From an uncultured Collinsella sp. (lineage in GTDB: Bacteria; Actinomycetota; Coriobacteriia; Coriobacteriales; Coriobacteriaceae): a stretch of DNA of 64,000 nucleotides. Where the stretch lies: the NCBI GenBank assembly GCA_905194675.1, contig CAJJTG010000002.1, positions 47,868-111,867 on the forward strand. Direction: 5' to 3'. Below the pieces are notes generated by a model. That model made no database searches and had not been told where the DNA came from. It saw nothing but the letters and a program-made list of their open reading frames with translations. Below, one piece after another: positions 16,725-24,853 of this stretch. Position 1 is the stretch's first letter, and the number at the start of each line of letters is the position of its first letter. The position numbers and the translations under genes were made by a program.

Positions 16725-17519
16725 GTGCAATACGACGAGCATAAACTGGTCGAGTACTTTGCCGACGCCCCTGTGGGCGTCGGTTTTTCCGACCTTGACC
16801 TCAATAACATTCCGCACCATATCTCGTGCATCATGGACGGCAACGGTCGTTGGGCCACATCGCGCGGTCTTGCACGCACCGAGGGCCACAAGGCGGGTAT
16901 CGTCTCCCTTCGCGAGATTATTACCGCCTGCGTGCGTCTGGGCGTCGACGTGCTTTCGGCCTATGCGTTTTCTACCGAAAACTGGAACCGCCCGCAGCAT
17001 GAGGTCAACGTCTTGATGCACCTGTTTGCCAAGACGTTTATCGACGAGCTGCCGCTTCTGAAGCGCGAAAACGTGCGCGTTGTCTTTTTGGGTGACATTT
17101 CCGCGCTGCCCAAGAAGACCCGCGACGTTTTTGAACGCGGTCTTGCCGAGTGCGCCAATCACACCGGCATGACGCTGGCGCTTGCCGTCAACTACGGCGC
17201 GCGTGCCGAGATTACCCGCGCTTTCCGTCAAATCGCACTCGACGCTGCCGCCGGTAAGATCGATCCTGGCGCAATTGATGACGACATGGTGGCTTCCCAC
17301 CTCTATACCGCCGGCCTTCCCGATCCTGAGCTTGTGATTCGCACTTCTGGTGAGCTGCGCCTTTCGAACTATCTGCTGTGGCAGGTGGCCTATTCCGAAT
17401 TCTACGTCACCGATACCTATTGGCCCGACTTTGATCGTTGGGGCCTTGTCGACGCCATTTTGGCCTATCAGGGCCGTGACCGTAGGTTTGGTGGACTGAG
17501 CAAGACCGAGGAGGCTTAA
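16725..17519 (+). CDS. uppS: Isoprenyl transferase (undecaprenyl diphosphate synthase)
   Basis: cis-Prenyltransferase that builds the C55 lipid carrier for cell-wall synthesis from FPP and IPP. The 264-aa protein shows HISCIMDGNGRWATSRGLARTEGHKAG (catalytic Asp in MDGNGRW), AYAFSTENWNRP, ALAVNYGARAEI and the C-terminal PELVIRTSGELRLSNYLLWQVAYSEFY. The GTG start at 16725 follows GGAG; the N-terminus before residue 30 is longer than in E. coli. In the operon it supplies the lipid carrier while cdsA supplies CDP-diacylglycerol and dxr/ispG its isoprenoid precursors. Confidence 0.95.
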   Translation: MQYDEHKLVEYFADAPVGVGFSDLDLNNIPHHISCIMDGNGRWATSRGLARTEGHKAGIVSLREIITACVRLGVDVLSAYAFSTENWNRPQHEVNVLMHLFAKTFIDELPLLKRENVRVVFLGDISALPKKTRDVFERGLAECANHTGMTLALAVNYGARAEITRAFRQIALDAAAGKIDPGAIDDDMVASHLYTAGLPDPELVIRTSGELRLSNYLLWQVAYSEFYVTDTYWPDFDRWGLVDAILAYQGRDRRFGGLSKTEEA

Positions 17520-17521
17520 TC

Positions 17522-18436
17522 GTGTCCGATCGTCCCAAGGCATCTGCTCCCAAGACGCCAGTTTCGGCGGCGCCTGCGCGCAAGGCTGCCGCTGCGGGAG
17601 CACCTGCAGCAAAGAGCGGCACCGGTTCGTGGCTGGCGGGCTTTATTACCCGTGCCGCCGCCGGTATCGTCTACGCCGTTGTCTTTATCCTGTGCCTGGT
17701 TTTGGGTATCGTGCCCACGGCCATCTTTGTTTCTGTCATGAGCGGTCTGTGCTGCTATGAGTTTTTCCGTATGACAAGGCTCGATGGCAAGATGGCTAAC
17801 GAGCGCATGGGTATCGCTGCCGCCGTACTCTTTCCGCTGTCGGCGTTGGGCGATTCGATGTTGCTGAATGCCCTGCTTTTTGCCTTGATGCTCGCTGTGG
17901 GCATTTGGTATGTCTGGTCGCCGCGTACCCGCATCTCTGATGTGGCCGTGACGCTCATGGGTCCCATCTACACTGGCTTTATGCTGTCGGCTATCGTGCT
18001 GCTGCGCGATGCCGTGCCCGGTTTTGCCGGCGCCCTGCTTTCAGTGGGCGTTTGCGCGTCCCTTTGGGTCTCCGATTCGTTTGCCTACATCGTGGGCAGC
18101 CGTATCGGCAAGCACAAGATGGTTCCCAAGATCTCTCCCAAAAAGAGCTGGGAGGGGTTTGCCGGCGGCATCTTGGGCTCGGTTTTGATTTGGCTCATCC
18201 TGTGGGCGACGCACTTCTACAAGCTCAGCCTGCCCTATGCGCTGCTGTGCGGCGTGGTCGTGTCCATTCTGGGCGTTATCGGCGACCTTATCGAGTCGCG
18301 CATCAAGCGCGGTGTGGGCGTCAAAGATTCCGGCAACCTTATCCCGGGCCATGGCGGCATGCTCGACCGTAGCGATTCGCTTATCTTTGGCTGCATTACC
18401 GCGCAGCTGCTTTTGATGATCGGAGGCGTGCTGTAA
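17522..18436 (+). CDS. cdsA: Phosphatidate cytidylyltransferase
   Basis: Integral membrane enzyme making CDP-diacylglycerol from phosphatidate and CTP (304 aa). About 40 residues of alanine/lysine/proline-rich cytoplasmic N-terminus precede a series of hydrophobic helices starting at AAAGIVYAVVFILCLVLGI. The CDS signature occurs near the C-terminus: ESRIKRGVGVKDSGNLIPGHGGMLDRSDS, followed by a last membrane segment. GTG 17522 follows GAGGAGG. Its stop overlaps the dxr start by one base (TAATG). Confidence 0.95.
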   Translation: MSDRPKASAPKTPVSAAPARKAAAAGAPAAKSGTGSWLAGFITRAAAGIVYAVVFILCLVLGIVPTAIFVSVMSGLCCYEFFRMTRLDGKMANERMGIAAAVLFPLSALGDSMLLNALLFALMLAVGIWYVWSPRTRISDVAVTLMGPIYTGFMLSAIVLLRDAVPGFAGALLSVGVCASLWVSDSFAYIVGSRIGKHKMVPKISPKKSWEGFAGGILGSVLIWLILWATHFYKLSLPYALLCGVVVSILGVIGDLIESRIKRGVGVKDSGNLIPGHGGMLDRSDSLIFGCITAQLLLMIGGVL

Positions 18437-19623
18437 TGTCCTTCCAAACGACGTATGGCCCCGATGGACGCCTTCGCGTTGCCATCCTGGGTTGTACGGG
18501 CTCCATCGGCACCCAGGCACTCGATGTGTGCCGTCAGCATGCCGATCGCCTGCAGGTGACGGCGCTGTCCGTTAACTCCAGTACCTCCGAGCTCGTTGCC
18601 GCTGCCCGCGAGTTCTCGGTTCCGGCGGTTGCCGTGGCCGATGTCGCTCATGGCGATGACGCCGTGCTGCAGGAGTTGCCCGAGGGCACGCAGCTCGGTG
18701 TTGGCGCGCAGGCGGTTTGCGAGCTCGCGCGTCGCGACGATGTCGACTGCGTGCTCGTCGCTATTGTGGGCGCCGCCGGTCTCGAGGCGAGCCATGCGGC
18801 CTTGACCTCGAATAAGCGCCTTGCCCTTGCCAACAAGGAGTCCCTCGTCGTCGGTGGCGACTTGCTTATGCCGTTGGCGCAACCGGGCCAGCTTATTCCG
18901 GTCGACTCTGAGCATTCCGCCATCTACCAGTGCTATCTGGGGGAGAACCCGCGCGAGGCCCACTGCATTTGGCTCACCTGCTCGGGCGGTCCGTTCTTTG
19001 GCCGCACGCGCGACGAGCTCGATCGCGTGACGCGTGCCGATGCCCTCGCGCATCCCACGTGGGCCATGGGTGCCAAGATCACCATTGACTCCGCCACCCT
19101 CATGAACAAGGGCCTAGAGCGCATTGAGGCCATGCATCTGTTTAACTGCGACCTCGATTTCATTAACGTGGTCGTGCAGCGTCAGTCCAAGATTCACTCT
19201 ATGGTCGAGTTCGCCGACGGCTCCGTGATGGCGCATCTCGGAGCATCCGACATGCGTATTCCCATCCAGTTCGCGTTCTCGTATCCCGAGCGTTGGGATA
19301 CCCCGGCGCCTCGTATCGATTTCCGCGAGCTGGGGCAGCTCACGTTTGATGCTGCCGACATGGATACCTTCCGCTGTCTGGCACTGGCCGAGCGTGCCGG
19401 CAAGACGGGTGGCACCATGCCGTGCGTGCTCAATGCCGCCAACGAGGTCGCCGTCGATGCCTTCCTGCACGATGGCTGCAGCTTTACCGATATCGATCGC
19501 ATTGTGGAATCCTGCATGGACGCCCACGATATGCAGGCGGTCGATTCGTTTGAGCAGCTTCGCGACATCGATGCGTGGGCGCGTGAAAAGGCTGCGCAGG
19601 TGCTCGCCGCAACCCGTTCCTAA
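18436..19623 (+). CDS. dxr: 1-deoxy-D-xylulose 5-phosphate reductoisomerase
   Basis: Second step of the MEP isoprenoid pathway, converting DXP to MEP with NADPH and a divalent metal. The 395-aa product has the NADPH-binding VAILGCTGSIGTQALDVCRQH, the segment RLALANKESLVVGG, metal/substrate motifs PVDSEHSAIYQCYLG and LTCSGGPFFG, and MGAKITIDSATLMNKGLERIEAMHLF. Its pathway partner ispG lies two genes downstream, so the MEP pathway is used. ATG 18436 overlaps the cdsA stop. Confidence 0.97.
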   Translation: MSFQTTYGPDGRLRVAILGCTGSIGTQALDVCRQHADRLQVTALSVNSSTSELVAAAREFSVPAVAVADVAHGDDAVLQELPEGTQLGVGAQAVCELARRDDVDCVLVAIVGAAGLEASHAALTSNKRLALANKESLVVGGDLLMPLAQPGQLIPVDSEHSAIYQCYLGENPREAHCIWLTCSGGPFFGRTRDELDRVTRADALAHPTWAMGAKITIDSATLMNKGLERIEAMHLFNCDLDFINVVVQRQSKIHSMVEFADGSVMAHLGASDMRIPIQFAFSYPERWDTPAPRIDFRELGQLTFDAADMDTFRCLALAERAGKTGGTMPCVLNAANEVAVDAFLHDGCSFTDIDRIVESCMDAHDMQAVDSFEQLRDIDAWAREKAAQVLAATRS

Positions 19624-19648
19624 CCCATAAGGATTGCTTTTTCGTTTT

Positions 19649-21010
19649 ATGGATACTGTTCTGAGCGTTCTCTCATCGGTCTTTTGGGGCCTGCTGATGC
19701 TTTCCGTCCTCGTGTTTTTGCACGAGGGCGGCCACTTTTTGGCGGCGCGTGCCTGCGGCGTCCGTGTGACCGAGTTCTTTTTGGGTCTGCCGTGCCGCTT
19801 TGACATCCATTACACGTCGCGTCGCATTGGAACCAAGTTTGGCGTGACCCCGCTGCTGCTGGGTGGCTACGCTGCCATCTGCGGTATGGATCCGACCGAT
19901 GTTTCGTGCGCCGACCGCGTGCTCGCGGCTATCTATCGTCATGGTCGCGTGGCCGTGGCCGACCTTGCTGTCGAGCTCGAGCTTTCCGAGGAGGATGTGC
20001 TCGAGGCATGCGCCCTTTTGCTGGGCTGGGGCTCCATCGCGCCCTGGTATGAGGAAGGGGAGAAGCCCTCGCCGAGCTACTATCCCACCAAATATCAGAC
20101 GTTGCCGCGAGACAAGGCAGGCTATACCACCTTTGATGGTCGCCGTTTCGATCGCGAACATGCGACTGCCGAGGGCGATGTGTGGGAGCTGCCGTGCGGC
20201 GAGGCCGAGTTCCTTGCGCAAGAGCGCTCGCACACCTATCTTGGCCAAGGCTTTCTCAAGCGCGCCTTTATGCTGCTCGCGGGCATTATCGTCAATATCT
20301 TGACGGGTTTTTTGCTCCTTATGAGCATCTATTCCATTGCGGGTGTCACCGTGCCGATGGATACCAACGTGATCGGTCAGGTTGACGAGGGGTCTATTGC
20401 CGCCAAGGCGGGTATCGAGGGCGGTGACGCGATCCTTTCGGTTGACGGTGTCTCATGTTCCACTTGGATGGATGTCTACGATGCCATCGGCAAGGCTGCC
20501 GGTAAGGACGATATTGCTATTGAGTATGAGCGCGATGGCAAGCAGTGCTCGACCTCGGTCGCACTCAAAGAGGACGAACGTCTGGGCGTTTATGCCTCTA
20601 CGCAGGTGGTCCGTTTGGACCCCATCACCTCGGCGCGCCTCTCCTTCTCGTATGTTGCGCAGACAGCGGAGGGCGTGATGCGCCTGCTCCAGCCGCAGCA
20701 TACGATGGAGATCCTCGATCAGTCCTCTTCGATCGTGGGTATTAGCGTCATGTCCTCGCAGGCAGCTGCTGCCGGTCCCGTCACGTTCTTGTCGTTTGCC
20801 GCCCTCATTTCGTTCTCGCTTGGCTTTATGAACCTGCTGCCCATCCCACCACTCGATGGCGGCAAGCTGGTCATCGAGATCATTCAAAAGATTGCGGGCC
20901 GCGAGCTGCCGCTCAAAGTGCAGACAATCGTCAGCTATGTCGGCATCGCGCTCTTTGCACTGCTGTTTGTCTATATGCTTCGTTCCGACATCCTTCGATT
21001 TATTCTGTAG
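19649..21010 (+). CDS. rseP: RseP-family site-2 protease with inserted domain
   Basis: Membrane zinc metalloprotease that cleaves substrates within the membrane (regulated intramembrane proteolysis). The first helix carries HEGGH (25-29), the last part NLLPIPPLDGGKLVIE holds the metal-ligand Asp; a PDZ domain (about 238-320) includes IGQVDEGSIAAKAGIEGGDAILSVDG. Unlike typical RseP/RasP, about 110 residues (82-195) are inserted between GGYAAICGMDP and the second membrane helix; 86-132 reads like a winged helix (ADRVLAAIYRHGRVAVADLA...EEDVLEACALLLGWGSI). ATG 19649 is chosen; TTG 19634 touches the AAGGA site. It sits in the usual dxr-rseP-ispG order. Confidence 0.92.
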   Translation: MDTVLSVLSSVFWGLLMLSVLVFLHEGGHFLAARACGVRVTEFFLGLPCRFDIHYTSRRIGTKFGVTPLLLGGYAAICGMDPTDVSCADRVLAAIYRHGRVAVADLAVELELSEEDVLEACALLLGWGSIAPWYEEGEKPSPSYYPTKYQTLPRDKAGYTTFDGRRFDREHATAEGDVWELPCGEAEFLAQERSHTYLGQGFLKRAFMLLAGIIVNILTGFLLLMSIYSIAGVTVPMDTNVIGQVDEGSIAAKAGIEGGDAILSVDGVSCSTWMDVYDAIGKAAGKDDIAIEYERDGKQCSTSVALKEDERLGVYASTQVVRLDPITSARLSFSYVAQTAEGVMRLLQPQHTMEILDQSSSIVGISVMSSQAAAAGPVTFLSFAALISFSLGFMNLLPIPPLDGGKLVIEIIQKIAGRELPLKVQTIVSYVGIALFALLFVYMLRSDILRFIL

Positions 21011-21023
21011 GGGAGTGTTTGGA

Positions 21024-22106
21024 TTGTCTTTATCCCATCCTTTGCCTCGCGAGTTGACGCGCCCCGTGCATGTGGGCGGCGTGCAGATCGGTGGTGGCGC
21101 TCCGGTCGTGGTTCAGTCTATGACCTGCACCGATACTGCTGATGCCCAGGCAACGCTTGCGCAAGTGTGCGCGTTGGCGCAGGCTGGCTGCGATATCGTG
21201 CGCGTGAGCGTGCCTACCGAGGCTGCGCTCGAGGGCTTTCGCACGATTTGTGCCGAGTCTCCGGTGCCAATCGTCGCCGATATCCATTTTAACCATAAGC
21301 TTGCCATTGGCGCTGTCGAGGCTGGTGCCTCTAAGCTGCGCATCAACCCCGGCAATATCGGCGATTGGGCCAAGGTTGACGCTGTCATCGATGCCGCGGG
21401 TGCCGCGGGCTGCGCGATTCGCATTGGCGTGAACGCGGGCTCGCTTGAGCAAGATATTGCCGAGCGCGACGACCTCACGCAGCCCGAAAAGCTCGTGATG
21501 TCGAGCGAACGCTTTGTGCGGCACTTTGAGGACCGTGGGTTTACCAACATCGTGCTATCCGCCAAGGCCCATAGCGTACAGACGACGCTTGATACCTATC
21601 GCGCCCTGTCGCGCGAGATACCGCATGTTCCGCTCCACCTGGGCGTGACGGAGGCGGGGACCAAGCTTCAGGGCACCATCAAGAGCTCTGTAGGCTTGGG
21701 TATCTTGCTTTCCGAAGGCATCGGTGACACCATGCGTGTGTCGCTCACGGCCGATCCGGTTGAGGAGCCGCCGGTCGCCTGGGGAATTTTGCAGTCACTG
21801 GGCCTGCGTCGCCGTGGTCCCGAGATTGTCTCTTGCCCCACGTGCGCCCGCTGCCAGGTTAACCTCATTCCCATCGCCGAGGAAGTAACCGAGCGGCTTA
21901 AGAACTATGCCGCGCCGCTTTCGATTGCCGTCATGGGATGTGCCGTTAATGGCCCCGGTGAGGCTTCCGATGCCGACCTGGGTGTTGCTTGCGGACGTGG
22001 TCAGGCCCTGCTCTTTTCGCATGGCCAGATCATTGGTAAAGTAGCTGAGGATCAAATTGTCGACGCGCTTATGGCCGAGGTCGACAAACTAATTGAGGAG
22101 AAATAA
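21024..22106 (+). CDS. ispG: 4-hydroxy-3-methylbut-2-enyl diphosphate synthase
   Basis: Penultimate MEP-pathway enzyme, an iron-sulfur protein converting MEcPP to HMBPP. The 360-aa product shows VHVGGVQIGGGAPVVVQSMTCTDTADAQATLAQV, ADIHFNHKLAIGAVEAGASKLRINPGNIG and the 4Fe-4S ligands in SCPTCARCQVNL plus VMGCAVNGPGEASDADLGVACG. The start is TTG 21024 with GGGAG at 21011-21015; an open frame continues upstream inside rseP but lacks similarity to the family. It ends exactly where proS begins. Confidence 0.95.
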   Translation: MSLSHPLPRELTRPVHVGGVQIGGGAPVVVQSMTCTDTADAQATLAQVCALAQAGCDIVRVSVPTEAALEGFRTICAESPVPIVADIHFNHKLAIGAVEAGASKLRINPGNIGDWAKVDAVIDAAGAAGCAIRIGVNAGSLEQDIAERDDLTQPEKLVMSSERFVRHFEDRGFTNIVLSAKAHSVQTTLDTYRALSREIPHVPLHLGVTEAGTKLQGTIKSSVGLGILLSEGIGDTMRVSLTADPVEEPPVAWGILQSLGLRRRGPEIVSCPTCARCQVNLIPIAEEVTERLKNYAAPLSIAVMGCAVNGPGEASDADLGVACGRGQALLFSHGQIIGKVAEDQIVDALMAEVDKLIEEK

Positions 22107-23828
22107 ATGACCCGAGCAATGTATATGTCTAAGCTCTATGCGCCGACGCTCAAAGAGGATCCGGCCGACGCCGAGCTTGCAAGCCATCGTTTGCTGCTTC
22201 GTGCCGGTATGATCCGCAAGGAGGCCGCCGGTCTCTATTCCTATCTGCCGCTTGCTTGGCGCTCGATCCGCAAGATTGAGAACATCGTGCGCGACGAGAT
22301 GGACGCTGCCGGCGCCCAGGAGCTTATGATGCCCATCATGGTCGATGCCGAGCTGTGGCGTGAGTCCGGCCGTATCGATGCCTATGGCAAGGAGCTTGTG
22401 CGCTTTGATGACCGCCACGGCCGCGAGTTTGTGCTCGGACCCACGCACGAGGAGACCGTGACTGCCCTGGTGCGCAATGAGTTGCGTTCCTACAAGCAGC
22501 TGCCAGTGAACCTTTATCACATCCAGGATAAGTTCCGCGACGAGTTCCGTCCCCGTTTTGGCCTGATGCGCGGTCGCGAGTTCATCATGAAGGACGCCTA
22601 CAGCTTCTCTGCTACGCAGGAGAGCCTGCAGGAGGAGTACGACAAGATGAAGCAGGCCTATGCCAACATTTGCGAGCGCTGCTACATCAAGGCTCTGCCC
22701 GTTGTCGCCGACTCCGGCGAGATCGGTGGCGATACCTCCGTCGAGTACATGGCTTTGGCCGACGCTGGCGAGGCTTCGCTCGTCTACTGCGACGATTGCG
22801 GCTTCGCTGCCGACGATGAGGCCGCAAGCACCAAGGTCGTTGTGACCGAGGGTCCTGGCGACGGTACGCTTACCAAGGTCGAGACTCCGGGCATGGGCAC
22901 CATCGAGGCCGTTGCAAAGTTCTTCGGCTTCCCCGAGAACGGCACGCGCAAGTCTCTGGCACTCCTCGACGCCGAGGGCAAGCCCGTCGTGGCCATTGTT
23001 CCGGGCGACCACGAGCTCAACGATTGCAAGGCCGAGCATGTCTTTGGCAAGGCCTATCGCATGATGACTGATGAGGAGCTCCAGACCTACGGTCTGCATA
23101 AGGGCTTTATCGGACCGGTTAACCTGCCCGAGGGCATTCGCCTGGTGTGCGACGAGAGCCTGCGCGAGTCCAAGCAGTGGGCCTGCGGTGCCAACGAGGT
23201 CGATTATCACTTTACCGGTGCCTGCCCCGAGCGCGACTTTACCGTCGACGAGTGGGCCGACCTGGTAACCGTCGTTGCCGGCGATCCCTGCCCGCACTGC
23301 GGCAAGCCGCTCTCTGCTGCTCGCGGCATCGAGGTCTCGCAGGTCTTCCAGCTGGGTACCAAGTATTCCGAGGCCATGGGCGCCACCTTTATGGACGAGG
23401 ACGGCAAGGAGAAGCCGCTTATCATGGGTTGCTACGGCGTGGGCGTGTCCCGCTCGCTTGCTGCCGTCGTGGAGCAGCACAACGACGAACACGGCATCGT
23501 CTGGCCGGTCTCCGTTGCCCCGTACGAGGTCGCGGTGATTCCGCTCGATCCCAAGAAGGAGGAGTGCGCTAACGTTTGCGACCAAATCGTCGAGGGCCTG
23601 TGCGCCGAGGGTATCGAGGTTGTCGTCGATGACCGTGACGAGCGTCCTGGCTTTAAGTTTGCCGATAACGACCTCATGGGCTTCCCGTATCAGGTCGTGC
23701 TTGGCAAGCGTGGCCTCAAGAATGGTACTGTGGAGCTCAAGGACCGTGCCACGGGCGAGCGTGAGGACGTGGCGATCGACGAGGTCGTCGCCAAGATTGC
23801 CGAGCTTGTTAAGGCGGCCCGCCGTTAA
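22107..23828 (+). CDS. proS: Prolyl-tRNA synthetase (bacterial type)
   Basis: Class II synthetase charging tRNA-Pro (573 aa). The bacterial-type layout is visible: N-terminal LLLRAGMIRKEAAGLYSYLPLAWRSIRKIENIVRDEMDAAGAQELMMP, motif 2 FRDEFRPRFGLMRGREFIMKDAYSF, an inserted YbaK-like editing domain (about 225-400, with GTRKSLALLDAEGKPVVAIVPGDHELND), motif 3 region MGCYGVGVSRSLAAVVEQ, and a C-terminal anticodon-binding domain. It directly follows ispG (ATG 22107 next to TAA) and ends the pyrH operon before a terminator. Confidence 0.97.
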   Translation: MTRAMYMSKLYAPTLKEDPADAELASHRLLLRAGMIRKEAAGLYSYLPLAWRSIRKIENIVRDEMDAAGAQELMMPIMVDAELWRESGRIDAYGKELVRFDDRHGREFVLGPTHEETVTALVRNELRSYKQLPVNLYHIQDKFRDEFRPRFGLMRGREFIMKDAYSFSATQESLQEEYDKMKQAYANICERCYIKALPVVADSGEIGGDTSVEYMALADAGEASLVYCDDCGFAADDEAASTKVVVTEGPGDGTLTKVETPGMGTIEAVAKFFGFPENGTRKSLALLDAEGKPVVAIVPGDHELNDCKAEHVFGKAYRMMTDEELQTYGLHKGFIGPVNLPEGIRLVCDESLRESKQWACGANEVDYHFTGACPERDFTVDEWADLVTVVAGDPCPHCGKPLSAARGIEVSQVFQLGTKYSEAMGATFMDEDGKEKPLIMGCYGVGVSRSLAAVVEQHNDEHGIVWPVSVAPYEVAVIPLDPKKEECANVCDQIVEGLCAEGIEVVVDDRDERPGFKFADNDLMGFPYQVVLGKRGLKNGTVELKDRATGEREDVAIDEVVAKIAELVKAARR

Positions 23829-23860
23829 TCGACGTTTCTGCTATTAGATGTAATTGCGGG

Positions 23861-23907
23861 GCTGCTCCGTATCTCTCTTAGGATGAGATGCGGAGCAGTC
23901 TATTTTG
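23861..23907 (+). terminator. proS operon terminator
   Basis: Fifteen-bp stem GCTGCTCCGTATCTC (23861-23875) with GAGATGCGGAGCAGT (23885-23899), two wobble pairs, then CTATTTTG. Confidence 0.85.
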
Positions 23908-23930
23908 TTGGAATAAACTCGATGGGTAAA

Positions 23931-23966
23931 GAAAACCCCACAGCCCATATGAGCTGCGGGGTTTTC
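23931..23966. terminator. Bidirectional hairpin between convergent genes
   Basis: GAAAACCCCACAGC (23931-23944) with GCTGCGGGGTTTTC (23953-23966), a single mismatch; A/T-rich ends give T-tracts on both strands. It lies 35 bp after the minus-strand phosphotransferase and can terminate that gene as well as stray proS transcripts. Confidence 0.85.
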
Positions 23967-24000
23967 TTGTGCCTCCGATGCGAAATAAATCGCTCAGATA

Positions 24001-24765
24001 TTACTGATAATCGACGACGTCGATCCAGTTCTTCAGGAACTCATCGTTCACGTTGCGCTTACGAGCGAGCTCGGAAGCGGCGACGATGCTCGTCCACTGA
24101 CGCACGACCTGCATGGGCATGTCGGCGCGGTCGCAGTAGAGCTCCAAGTAGGCCTCAGCCTGGTCCTTGCTGTTGAGGGCGAAGAGCAGGTAGGTGGTGG
24201 CAACGTCGGCAGCAGGGGAGCCCTGGGTGGCGTGTGCCCAGTCGCACACATAGAGCTGGCCGTCGTCGCCGACGATGACGTTGGAGGGGTTGAAGTCGCC
24301 GTGGCAGACCTTGAACTCCTTGGTCATGCCGTCCAGACGCTCCTGAAGGTTGTAGCGCGTGGTGGCATTGAGCTGATCAAGGCTGTCGATCATGCGGGCG
24401 AACTTGTCGCGCTGACGGTTGAGCAGCGGGGAGGTATAGCCGTGGATCTCGATCTGGAGGTCGACGAACATCTCGAGATACTCACCAAAGCGCTGGGGCT
24501 CAGCAGTCATCTTCTCGGCAAGGGTGGTGCCCGGAACCTTCTCGGTCACGAGCGCCCAGCCGTTGGCGTTCTCGAGCTGGGAAACCTCGAGAGCCTTGGG
24601 GCTGCGGATGCCGCACTCATTGATGCGGGCAAGATTCAAAGCCTCGTTGAACACGTCGGAGACAGGCTTGGTCTCGTTAAAGACCTTGACGATCTTGTCG
24701 CCCAGGTCGTAAACGACCTTGTTGCCACGGCGGACGAGCTCGGTCTTGGAATCGGGTAGCAGCAT
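24001..24765 (-). CDS. APH/choline-kinase-like phosphotransferase
   Basis: Probable cytoplasmic phosphotransferase (254 aa) with a kinase-like fold; the substrate is unknown. Seen: an N-terminal nucleotide-binding lobe with LVRRGNKVVYDLGDKIVKVFNE and VTEKVPGTTLAEKM, then the Brenner motif CHGDFNPSNVIVGDDGQLYVCDWAHATQGSPAADVATTYLLF, which supplies the catalytic Asp and the DxD-like metal Asp in CDW. This places it with aminoglycoside phosphotransferase/choline kinase relatives, but nothing shows antibiotic resistance. The start follows AAAGGA. It lies 88 bp downstream of adhE on the same strand, with a hairpin between them, so partial cotranscription is possible. Confidence 0.8.
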   Translation of the reverse strand: MLLPDSKTELVRRGNKVVYDLGDKIVKVFNETKPVSDVFNEALNLARINECGIRSPKALEVSQLENANGWALVTEKVPGTTLAEKMTAEPQRFGEYLEMFVDLQIEIHGYTSPLLNRQRDKFARMIDSLDQLNATTRYNLQERLDGMTKEFKVCHGDFNPSNVIVGDDGQLYVCDWAHATQGSPAADVATTYLLFALNSKDQAEAYLELYCDRADMPMQVVRQWTSIVAASELARKRNVNDEFLKNWIDVVDYQ

Positions 24766-24797
24766 GGTTGCATCCTTTCAACGATGCGATAGAAGCG

Positions 24798-24846
24798 ACG
24801 GCGGGGGTGTGTGAAACACCCGTGCACCCCCGCCGTTAAAAACCGT
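24798..24846 (-). terminator. Hairpin between adhE and the phosphotransferase gene
   Basis: Perfect 12-bp stem ACGGCGGGGGTG (24798-24809)/CACCCCCGCCGT (24835-24846) with a 25-base loop just after adhE. No U-tract follows on the minus strand, so it may stabilise the adhE mRNA end or attenuate rather than terminate fully. Confidence 0.5.
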
Positions 24847-24853
24847 GCTAAAA

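Noticed and set aside
20856..21023. Longer ispG beginning inside rseP
   Set aside because: The upstream frame overlaps the conserved C-terminus of RseP and has no IspG similarity; TTG 21024 has a proper ribosome-binding site.
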